This document shows, one piece after another, positions 43,599-50,680 of a DNA stretch of 64,000 bases. The position numbers and the translations under genes are program-made. Numbering within the stretch: position 1 is the stretch's first letter; each line of letters starts with the position of its first letter. Location: contig CAWESA010000002.1 of assembly GCA_963811605.1 (NCBI GenBank), positions 1 through 64,000 of the forward strand, written 5' to 3'. Origin of the DNA: CAVQLX01 sp963811605 (GTDB taxonomy: Bacteria > Desulfobacterota > Binatia > DP-6). Under the pieces are notes generated by a model that was given only the letters and a program-made list of their open reading frames with translations, made no database searches and was not told the origin of the DNA.

Positions 43599-44815
43599 GG
43601 GACGCGGCGCCCTTCGGCGACGCCATCGCGGCGCGCTTCCCGGCGCTGCGCCACCCGGACTTCCGGCGGTACGTCCTCGGGCAGACCGTCTCCCTGTCCG
43701 GATTCTGGATGCAGAGCGTGGCGCAGGCGTGGCTCGTCTATCGCATCTCTGGCTCGGAGCTGGCGCTGGGCACCGTCGCCTTCGTCGCCTACCTCCCCGT
43801 GCTCGGCCTGGCGCCGGTCGCGGGCGTGGTGGCCGATCGCGTCGACAAGTGGCGCTTCATCATCGCGACGCAGAGCACGGCCATGGTGCTGGCGCTCCTC
43901 ATGGGGCTGCTCATCGTGTCGGGACGGGCGACGGTGCCGCTGGTGGCGGTCTTCGCCTGCGCCCTCGGCACGGTGGGTGCGTTCGACCTCCCGACGCGCC
44001 AGTCGTTCCTCGTCGAGATGGTGGGCGGGGACGACCTGCCGAGCGCCATCGCGCTCAACGCCTCCATCTTCAACACGGCGCGCGTGATCGGGCCGGCCCT
44101 GGCGGGAGTCCTGGTGGCCACGGTCGGCGAGGCGCCCTGCTTCTTCCTGAACAGCGCCAGCTACCTGGCGGTGCTCTGGGCGCTCGCGGGCATGCGACTC
44201 GACACCGGCCGTCCCGCGGTCGCGCGCCATTCCGACCGGGCCCTGCGTGCCGGTCTGCGCTACGTCCGCCAGCAGCCGGTGCAGGCGGCCCTGCTCTTGG
44301 CGCTCGGGCTCGTCTCGGCGCTCGCGCTGCAGGCCAACGTGCTGATGCCGTCGCTCGCCGAGCGCAGCTTCGCCCGCGGCCCCACCGGCTACGGACTGCT
44401 GCTCACCGCCTACGGTGTGGGCGCGGTGATCTCGGCCCTCTGGCTCGCGTCGCAGCGCGCCACCGCGGCGCAGCATCGCCGCACGCTGCTGAGCGGTCTC
44501 GCCATCTTCGGGGCCGGACTCCTGGGCGTCGCGGCCAGTCCGACCTTCCCGCTGGCAGTCGCCTGCCAGCTGATCGCCGGGCTCGGCATGATCCGCTTCA
44601 CCGCCACCACCAACACGCTCATTCAACTCCTCGTCGCCGACGACTATCGCGGCCGCGTGATGGGCCTGCACACGGTGATGTTCATGGGGATGGCCCCCAT
44701 CGGCAGCCTCGTCCTGGGCGCGATCGCCGAGCCGGCGGGCGCCCGGGCGGCGCTCGTGCTCTCGGCCGCCGCGCCGATGGTGGCGCTGGCCTTCCTGCTC
44801 CGTCGCCTGCGGTGA
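43580..44815 (+). CDS. MFS transporter (enterobactin-exporter/MFS_3-like)
   Basis: 411 aa from GTG 43580, overlapping the previous gene by 19 bases. Twelve transmembrane segments are evident. Family motifs include LRHPDFRRYVLGQTVSLSG near the start, the motif-A-like VADRVDKWR loop, FDLPTRQSFLVEMVG, and the late DYRGRVMGLHTVMFMG. The closest known group exports siderophores or drugs. Substrate unknown. Linkage to the acyl-CoA dehydrogenase pair hints at a hydrophobic or aromatic cargo. Confidence 0.85.
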   Translation: MARVDLRDAAPFGDAIAARFPALRHPDFRRYVLGQTVSLSGFWMQSVAQAWLVYRISGSELALGTVAFVAYLPVLGLAPVAGVVADRVDKWRFIIATQSTAMVLALLMGLLIVSGRATVPLVAVFACALGTVGAFDLPTRQSFLVEMVGGDDLPSAIALNASIFNTARVIGPALAGVLVATVGEAPCFFLNSASYLAVLWALAGMRLDTGRPAVARHSDRALRAGLRYVRQQPVQAALLLALGLVSALALQANVLMPSLAERSFARGPTGYGLLLTAYGVGAVISALWLASQRATAAQHRRTLLSGLAIFGAGLLGVAASPTFPLAVACQLIAGLGMIRFTATTNTLIQLLVADDYRGRVMGLHTVMFMGMAPIGSLVLGAIAEPAGARAALVLSAAAPMVALAFLLRRLR

Positions 44816-44890
44816 GTCGCCCCGCCGTCGGGTACGCGACCGTAGAGCGGGGCGTTGACGCACCTGGACCGGCCGGTCACAAACGCGCGC

Positions 44891-45268
44891 ATGAACTTCA
44901 TGCGGGGCTACGAGAGGCAGACCTACGCGCTCCTCCGGATCGTGGCGGGATTTCTCTTTCTCTGGCACGGCCTGCAGAAGCTGTTCGCATTCCCGATGCC
45001 GCTCCCGATGGAGGTGCCTGCGTTCATCATCTGGATCGCCGGCCCGATCGAGCTGTTCGGCGGCATCCTCGTCCTGATTGGCCTGTTCACGCGGCCGGCG
45101 GCGTTTTTCGCGAGCGGCCTGATGGCCTTCGCCTACTGGATGGGGCACGGCACGAAGGCGCTCCTCCCCGTGATGAACCAGGGCGAGCTGGCGGTGCTCT
45201 ACTGCTTCGTCTTCCTGTTCATCGCGGCGCGCGGCTCCGGCATCTGGAGCGTCGACGGGGGCGACTGA
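44891..45268 (+). CDS. DoxX-family membrane protein
   Basis: 125 aa, ATG 44891. Four transmembrane helices with the DoxX pattern: ALLRIVAGFLFLWHGLQKLF in helix 1, IAGPIELFGGILVLIGLFTR in helix 2, and AYWMGHGT in helix 3. DoxX proteins act in thiosulfate/quinone or redox-stress membrane complexes. It overlaps the end of the CoA-transferase gene on the other strand by 70 bases. Confidence 0.83.
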   Translation: MNFMRGYERQTYALLRIVAGFLFLWHGLQKLFAFPMPLPMEVPAFIIWIAGPIELFGGILVLIGLFTRPAAFFASGLMAFAYWMGHGTKALLPVMNQGELAVLYCFVFLFIAARGSGIWSVDGGD

Positions 45269-46425
45269 GCGCCGAGCCAGCCGAGGATCGCGCCCCGGTC
45301 GGCGTCGAGGTCGGGGGGTGGCCGTCGCACCGCCGGATCCACGACGCCGGCCAGCTTGATCGGGTTGCCGGCGACGGCGAGATCGCCGATCGCGGGGTCG
45401 GCGATGTGCACGATCATGTTGCGCGCCGCCACCTGCGGCGTGCGGACCGCCTCGGCGACCGACTGCACGGGCGCGCAGGCGATGCCGGCGCGCTCGAAGC
45501 GCTCGAGCCACTCGGCGGATGAGCGGACGCCGAGGGCCGCCTCGATCGCCTCCTGGAGGGCGTCGACGTGCACGCGGCGTGCCTCGGTGGTGCGAAAGCG
45601 CTCGTCGTGCGCCAGCTCCGGGCGTTCGAGGACGTCGCACAGGGCGGCAAACTGCGCGTCGTGCGCCGCGCACACCACCACCGGCCGACCGTCGCCCGCC
45701 ACGAACGCCTGGAACGGTACGATGTTGGGGTGGCGCGTCCCGAGGCGGCCGGGGAGGGCGCCGGTCACGAGGTGGGTGGTGAGCGCGTTCTCGAGGATGG
45801 CGAGCTGGCAGTCGAGCATCGCGACGTCGATCAGGCTTCCCCGGTCGGTGGCACGCCGCTGGAAGAGCGCGGCCGAGACCCCGACCGCCAGGAAGAGCCC
45901 GGCGGCGATGTCGCCGATCGACACGCCGACGCGGGCGGGTGGTCCGTCGGCATGGCCGGTCAGGCTCATGACCCCGCTCATTGCCTGCACCACCATGTCG
46001 AACGCCGGCCGCTGGCTGAGCGGTCCCGTGCGACCGAACCCCGACGCCGCCGCGTAGATGAGCCGCGGCCAGCGCGCGTGGACGAGGTCCCAGGCGTAGC
46101 CGAGGCGGTCGAGGACGCCGGGCCGGTAGTTCTCGACCAGGACGTCGGCCGCTCCGCACAGACGTTCGAAGACGGCGCGATCGTCGGGTGCGCGGAGATC
46201 GAGGGCGATCGATTCCTTGCCGTGGTTGAGGGAGGCGAAGTAGAGGCTCTTGCCGCCGGCGAAGGGGCCGATGGCACGTGCGTCGTCTCCCGTCCGGGGT
46301 CGCTCCACCTTGATGACGCGGGCGCCGAGGTTCGAGAGCACGAGCGTGCAGTAGGGTCCGGCGAGGACCCGCGTCAGGTCCAGGACGACCACGCCGGCGA
46401 GCGGACCGGGGTCGGATGGGCTCAT
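45199..46425 (-). CDS. CaiB/BaiF-family CoA-transferase
   Basis: 408 aa, ATG 46425. It begins LAGVVVLDLTRVLAGPYCTL, and has the conserved RPAFDMVVQAMSG (the Asp in PAFD is the usual catalytic position), ARWPRLIYAAASGFG and GVSIGDIAAGLF. It transfers CoA between carboxylic acids (formyl-CoA or carnitine-CoA-type enzymes). Its last ~23 codons are antisense to the DoxX gene; a shorter true end is possible but no earlier stop exists. It is divergent from the methyltransferase. Confidence 0.87.
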   Translation of the reverse strand: MSPSDPGPLAGVVVLDLTRVLAGPYCTLVLSNLGARVIKVERPRTGDDARAIGPFAGGKSLYFASLNHGKESIALDLRAPDDRAVFERLCGAADVLVENYRPGVLDRLGYAWDLVHARWPRLIYAAASGFGRTGPLSQRPAFDMVVQAMSGVMSLTGHADGPPARVGVSIGDIAAGLFLAVGVSAALFQRRATDRGSLIDVAMLDCQLAILENALTTHLVTGALPGRLGTRHPNIVPFQAFVAGDGRPVVVCAAHDAQFAALCDVLERPELAHDERFRTTEARRVHVDALQEAIEAALGVRSSAEWLERFERAGIACAPVQSVAEAVRTPQVAARNMIVHIADPAIGDLAVAGNPIKLAGVVDPAVRRPPPDLDADRGAILGWLGAQSPPSTLQMPEPRAAMNRKTKQ

Positions 46426-46470
46426 CGGCGGAGCATACGACGAGGCGTGCGGGTGAGCTACGATGGCGCC

Positions 46471-47037
46471 ATGTCGCGGGACGATCGCGAGCACTGGGAC
46501 GCGAAGCACGCCACAGCGGCGGCGGCGGGCGCTCCGGCGCCGTTTCTCGTCACTCACGTCGGCCTGCTGCCGGCGGGACGGACGCTCGACCTCGCGGCAG
46601 GCTCGGGACGCAATGCGCGCTACCTCGCCGCCCGCGGCCATCGCGTGGTGGCGGTGGACGGCGCCCGCGCGGCGCTGGCGCGGCTGTGCGCGGCCGATCC
46701 CCGGATTGCGTGCGTCCAGATGGACCTCGACGAGCCGGGGTTCGCCGCCGCCTCGGTCGACGCCGTGGTCGTCGTGAACTTCCTCGACCGCCGGCTGTTC
46801 CCCGCCGTCGCCGGGTGGCTCCGCCCGGGCGGCGTCCTGCTGTGGGACACCTTCCTGCTCGAGCAGCGCGCGATCGGCCATCCGCGCAATCCGGAGTACC
46901 TCCTGCGCCGCGGGGAGCTGGCGGAGCGCCTCGCTGGCGCCTTCGAGGTGCTCGCGATGCGGGAGGGGCTGGTCGAGGAGCCCGCCGGCCGGGCCTTTCG
47001 TGGCGGCGTCGTCGCGCGCCGTCGCGACCCGGGCTGA
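46471..47037 (+). CDS. Class I SAM-dependent methyltransferase
   Basis: 188 aa, ATG 46471. SAM motif I is RTLDLAAGSGRNARYLAARG, motif II GHRVVAVDGARAAL, and the post-motif region VVVVNFLDRRLFPAVAGWL resembles tellurite-resistance/methyltransferase domain 11 proteins. Acceptor unknown. It ends one base before the stop of the convergent DoxX-like gene. Confidence 0.85.
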   Translation: MSRDDREHWDAKHATAAAAGAPAPFLVTHVGLLPAGRTLDLAAGSGRNARYLAARGHRVVAVDGARAALARLCAADPRIACVQMDLDEPGFAAASVDAVVVVNFLDRRLFPAVAGWLRPGGVLLWDTFLLEQRAIGHPRNPEYLLRRGELAERLAGAFEVLAMREGLVEEPAGRAFRGGVVARRRDPG

Positions 47038-47038
47038 C

Positions 47039-47407
47039 TCAGGTGTACCACCACGCCCAGGCGATCAGGACCAGCTGGAAGGGCAAGCGCACCCAGTTCC
47101 ACACGCCCGCGCCCTCGGTCGCCCCGAACAGCGGCACATCGTGGAGGGCGATGTGCAGGTTGGCCGGGAAGATCGCGATCAGGAGCAGGATCAGGCCCCA
47201 GGCCGCCAGGTGCCGCACGGCCGGGATCAGCACCGCGATGCCGAGGATCAGCTCGGCGGCGCCCGAGAGGAAGATCAGGAAGGCGTGCGCCGGCAGATAG
47301 GGCGGCATCATGGGCAGGTAGGCGGCGGGCCTCACGAAGTGCGCCAGACCGGCGACCACGTAGAACACGCCCATGGCGACGAGCAGGGTGCGCTTCGTCC
47401 GGCTCAA
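47039..47407 (-). CDS. DoxX-like four-helix membrane protein
   Basis: 122 aa from TTG 47407, which overlaps the upstream stop (TTGA); an ATG 33 bases later (47374) would shorten it to 111 aa. Four hydrophobic helices with LSGAAELILGIAVLIPAVRH fit the DoxX/DUF417-like group. Coupled to the LpxO-like gene; role unknown. Confidence 0.75.
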   Translation of the reverse strand: MSRTKRTLLVAMGVFYVVAGLAHFVRPAAYLPMMPPYLPAHAFLIFLSGAAELILGIAVLIPAVRHLAAWGLILLLIAIFPANLHIALHDVPLFGATEGAGVWNWVRLPFQLVLIAWAWWYT

Positions 47408-48375
47408 CGGCCCTGGAGGAGCACGCGCACGAAGAGGAGGTACAGGATGCCCGCCCACAGCGTGTACTTGACGGCATAGTACGCGCGGCGATTGGCGCGT
47501 TTCGCACGCCGCAACACCTGGCGGGCGCGGTGCACCGCCCCCGCGACCCGGTTCACCAGGCCGATGCGCTCCGTCGGCACGTTCCGGCTCGCCGTCACCC
47601 GCAGCAGGTAGCCGGCGACGAAGCGATCGAGCCCGCGCATGAGCGGCGTACGCAGCGGCCGCTCGACATCACAGAAGAGGATGATGCGGTCCTGGTCCGT
47701 CCGGTTCTCGGCGCGGTGGATGAACGTCTCGTCGAACACCACGTCCTCCCCGTCGTGCCATGCGTAGGGCTCGCCGTCGACGAAGATCCGGCAGGCGTCG
47801 GAGTTGGGCGTGATCAGTCCCAGGTGGTAGCGCAGCGACCCGGCGTAGGGATCGCGATGCTCGGTGAGCTTGCCGCCGGCTGGCAGGAGCGCGAACAGCG
47901 CGGCGCGCACCGTGGGCACCGAGCGGAGCAGGGACACGGTGCGCGGGCAGAGGGCCTGCGCCGACGGCAGGAAGTCGTCGTACCACTTGAGGTGGAACCG
48001 TCGCCAGCCGCGCGCGAAGAAGGTGTTGAAGGCGACATCCTGGTGCGACTCGGACGGACGCACGTCGCCCCGGGCGACCAGCGCCTCGGCCTCGGCGCGC
48101 ATCACCTGCCAGTGCTCGCGCAGGACGGCCAGCTCGGGAAAGGCGCGCGGATCGAGCAGCGGCGTGCGCGGCACCGCCGAGGCGGCGTAGACGAGCACGT
48201 TGAGCGGGGCGAACACCGTCGAGTGGTCGGTGAGCTGGCGCTGCAGGCGATGCCGGACGCGCCCGCGCAGGTGCACATAGGCCGCCGACGCCACGTAGGC
48301 GTAGAGCACGAGAAAGCGCGGCGCGACGAGCTCACCCAGCATCCACGAGGGTCCTCCGGGGAGAGCCGTCGCCAC
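47404..48375 (-). CDS. lpxO: Aspartyl/asparaginyl beta-hydroxylase family protein, LpxO-like
   Basis: 323 aa, ATG 48375; ATG 48342 is an alternative. An N-terminal membrane anchor precedes VHLRGRVRHRLQRQLTDHST, then the Fe(II)/2-oxoglutarate-dependent fold: HRDPYAGSLRYHLGLITP and the second His in DETFIHRAEN. A second helix lies near the C-terminus. LpxO hydroxylates the secondary acyl chain of lipid A at position 2. The opening LYVHLRGR...RQLTDHST type is the LpxO signature as I recall it, but other membrane hydroxylases share it. It fits a genome with VLCFA lipid A genes. Confidence 0.82.
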   Translation of the reverse strand: MATALPGGPSWMLGELVAPRFLVLYAYVASAAYVHLRGRVRHRLQRQLTDHSTVFAPLNVLVYAASAVPRTPLLDPRAFPELAVLREHWQVMRAEAEALVARGDVRPSESHQDVAFNTFFARGWRRFHLKWYDDFLPSAQALCPRTVSLLRSVPTVRAALFALLPAGGKLTEHRDPYAGSLRYHLGLITPNSDACRIFVDGEPYAWHDGEDVVFDETFIHRAENRTDQDRIILFCDVERPLRTPLMRGLDRFVAGYLLRVTASRNVPTERIGLVNRVAGAVHRARQVLRRAKRANRRAYYAVKYTLWAGILYLLFVRVLLQGR

Positions 48376-48515
48376 GCGCCGGCGGCGCCCTTCCCCCGGC
48401 GCTTCCGGTAGATGGGATCAGGCGCGTGGTCAAGCCGGACCGGCGGCGCCGATTCCGCTCTCTCCTGGCGTGGCAGCCGGTGCGCCAGAGCGCCGGACGA
48501 TCGCGAGCGCGGCGA

Positions 48516-49082
48516 CTACTGGACGCCGGGCGCGGGCGTCAGCGCCATCGGGTCGACGCCGAGGCCGCGGATGGCCGTCTCCCACATGTCTTCGGGGGGG
48601 ATGCCGAAGACCAGGTCGGGATCGGCCGGCGCCGTCAGCCAGGCCGACGCGGCGAGCTCCTGGTCGAGCTGACCGGGGCCCCACCCCGCATAGCCGAGCA
48701 GCAGGCGGCAGCGCCGCTGTGGCAGCTCGAGCGGATCGCCCTCGAGCAGCGGCCGGAGCACGTCCATCGACGAGGTGAGATAGAAGCCGTCGCCGACGCG
48801 CTGGCTCTGCTCGACGTCGGGATCGTTGCCGAGCAGCAGGAATCCGCGGTTGGTCTCCACCGGACCGCCCGTCCACAGGCGCAGCCCGCTGTCGCGCTTG
48901 GGCGGGGGATCGAGCGCGACCGCGTTGGCGGCGCGGATCTCGGTGGGACGATTCACGACGAAGCCGACCGCGCCGTCGGGACCGTGCTCGCAGAGCAGGA
49001 CCACCGTACGACTGAAGTTCGGGTCGCGCAGCTGCGGCATCGCCAGGAGCAACGATGGTGCGAGAGTGTCGTCGTCTCCCAT
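48516..49082 (-). CDS. YqgE/AlgH (UPF0301) family protein
   Basis: 188 aa from ATG 49082. Family motifs include LAPSLLLAMPQLRDPNFSRTVV at the start, GAVGFVVNRPT, GGPVETNRGFLLL, and RLLLGYAGWGPGQLDQEL in the middle. The fold is known but the biochemical role is not; AlgH is linked to surface polysaccharide control in pseudomonads. It ends 31 bases before nothing on its strand; ThiD is upstream. Confidence 0.88.
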   Translation of the reverse strand: MGDDDTLAPSLLLAMPQLRDPNFSRTVVLLCEHGPDGAVGFVVNRPTEIRAANAVALDPPPKRDSGLRLWTGGPVETNRGFLLLGNDPDVEQSQRVGDGFYLTSSMDVLRPLLEGDPLELPQRRCRLLLGYAGWGPGQLDQELAASAWLTAPADPDLVFGIPPEDMWETAIRGLGVDPMALTPAPGVQ

Positions 49083-49113
49083 AGCCGATGCTTCGCTGTC
49101 GATCGGGGGTTTG

Positions 49114-49938
49114 TCAACCCGGAGCACGTACGCGATGGTCGAGCGGCCGGGTGCCGCCGCCGAGCGGCAGCGCCGCGGCGAGCGCGTCGTGCACGAACGT
49201 CTTGGCGCGTGTCACCGCGGCCGGGAGCGCGTGTCCGGTCGCCAGCCCCGCGACGATCGCCGCCGACAGCGTGCAGCCCGTGCCGTGCGTCGCCGTGGCC
49301 GGGACGCGCGCCCCGTCGAGCCGATGCACGACGCCGTCGACGAGCAGGACGTCGACCGGGCGGCCGGGCAGATGGCCACCCTTGACCAGCGCGGCCGCCG
49401 CGCCCAGGTCGACGAGCGCACGGGCCGCATCGACCATCGCGTCGAGGTCGTCGACGCGGCGGCCGGTGAGGGCGGCGGCTTCGTGGAGATTCGGGGTGAC
49501 CAGGGCCGCGTGCGGCAGGAGGGCGCGGAGCGCTGCCGCGGTTCCGCCGGTGCTGAGCGCATCGCCGCTGCCCGCCACCAGCACGGGGTCGAGGACGAGC
49601 CACGGCAGCGGGTCCCGTCGGAGGCGCGCGGCGAGCGCCCGGGCCACGTCGGGATCCGGCACGAGCCCGAGCTTGGCGGCGGACACGGCGAGGTCGTCGG
49701 TGACGGCGTCGAGCTGCGCGACCACCAGCTCGGGCGCCACCGCGTGCACGGCGCGAACGCCGCGCGTGTTCTGCACGGTGAGCGCCGTGAGGACGGCCGC
49801 GCCATAGACGGCGAAGGCGTGGAAGGTCTTGAGATCGGCCTGGATGCCGGCGCCGCCGCTCGGGTCCGACCCCGCCACGCTGAGCGCCACCGGGATCGAT
49901 GGCCCTCCAGGGGAGGGTGCGCTACGGTCCGCGGCCAT
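49114..49938 (-). CDS. thiD: Hydroxymethylpyrimidine/phosphomethylpyrimidine kinase
   Basis: 274 aa with ATG 49938; GTG 49890 would give 258 aa, nearer the family start. ThiD core: VALSVAGSDPSGGAGIQADL, QNTRGVRAVH, TPNLHEAAALTG, VKGGHLPG, and the catalytic anion-hole/Cys loop ATHGTGCTLSAAIVAGLA. It phosphorylates HMP and HMP-P in thiamine synthesis. The other thi genes are not in the window. Its start is back to back with the 6PGL-like gene. Confidence 0.9.
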   Translation of the reverse strand: MAADRSAPSPGGPSIPVALSVAGSDPSGGAGIQADLKTFHAFAVYGAAVLTALTVQNTRGVRAVHAVAPELVVAQLDAVTDDLAVSAAKLGLVPDPDVARALAARLRRDPLPWLVLDPVLVAGSGDALSTGGTAAALRALLPHAALVTPNLHEAAALTGRRVDDLDAMVDAARALVDLGAAAALVKGGHLPGRPVDVLLVDGVVHRLDGARVPATATHGTGCTLSAAIVAGLATGHALPAAVTRAKTFVHDALAAALPLGGGTRPLDHRVRAPG

Positions 49939-50680
49939 GCAGCTCGAGGTGTATCAGACGGATGCGGAGGCATACGAGGCCGCGGCGGTGCTGGTGGCGG
50001 AACGCCTGGGCGTGGCCGCGCGCACCGGGCGTGCGGCGGTCGCACTGCCGGGTGGGCGCGGCGGGCGGGCCTTCATGCTCGCGCTCGCCGCGCGCGGCGA
50101 GGTGCAGTGGCCGCGGGTCGACGTCTTCTTCACCGACGAGTGCTGGCTCGCCGACGGGGACGTGCGGCGCACGGCGCAGGTCGCGCGCGAGAGCCTGCTC
50201 GCGCCACGCGGCGTGCCCGCCGGGCGCGTGCATGCGATCGAGGTCGACGGGCACGAGCCGGCCGCGGCGGCGGCCGCGTATCGCGCCCTCCTGGCGCGCG
50301 AGGCGCCGATCGACGTCGCCGTGGTCGAGCTGGGGGCCGCGGGCGAGGTGGCCGCCGTCACGCCGGGCGGCACGGCCGCGCGCAGCGCCGAGACGGTGGT
50401 CGCGGTTGCGCCGGACGAGATCACCCCCGAGCCGCACGTCGCGCGCGTGACGCTCACGGCGGCCGGGCTGCGGGCGGCGCGCCACGTGGTGGTCCTGGCG
50501 ACCGGCGGGGCGCGCGCGCCGGCGCTCGCCGCGGCGCTGCGCGAGCCGATCGACCCGGTCCGGCATCCTGCCCAGGCGCTTCTCCCGTCCGCCACCACGA
50601 CCTGGATCGTCGATCGGGCTGCGGCCGAGCCGCTGCTGCGCGACGCGCGACCGGCGGGGCCGGAGCGGTCGGCGGACTAG
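49937..50680 (+). CDS. 6-phosphogluconolactonase-like protein with altered active site
   Basis: 247 aa, ATG 49937. The glucosamine-isomerase/6PGL fold is supported by AVALPGGRGGRAF at the place of the SGGSTP loop and FFTDECWLADGDVRRTAQVA at the place of the DER...N region. The normal motif GMGxDGHTASLFPG, carrying the catalytic Asp and His, reads LGAAGEVAAVTPGG here, so His is lost. It may have lost or changed lactonase activity. Its ATG overlaps the minus-strand ThiD ATG in the same four-base CATG. The stop overlaps the TamB stop by 4 bases. Confidence 0.75.
   Translation: MQLEVYQTDAEAYEAAAVLVAERLGVAARTGRAAVALPGGRGGRAFMLALAARGEVQWPRVDVFFTDECWLADGDVRRTAQVARESLLAPRGVPAGRVHAIEVDGHEPAAAAAAYRALLAREAPIDVAVVELGAAGEVAAVTPGGTAARSAETVVAVAPDEITPEPHVARVTLTAAGLRAARHVVVLATGGARAPALAAALREPIDPVRHPAQALLPSATTTWIVDRAAAEPLLRDARPAGPERSAD

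Noticed and set aside
43349..46159. Minus-strand 936-codon frame over the MFS, DoxX and CoA-transferase region
   Set aside because: It crosses four genes supported in other frames and shows no domain.
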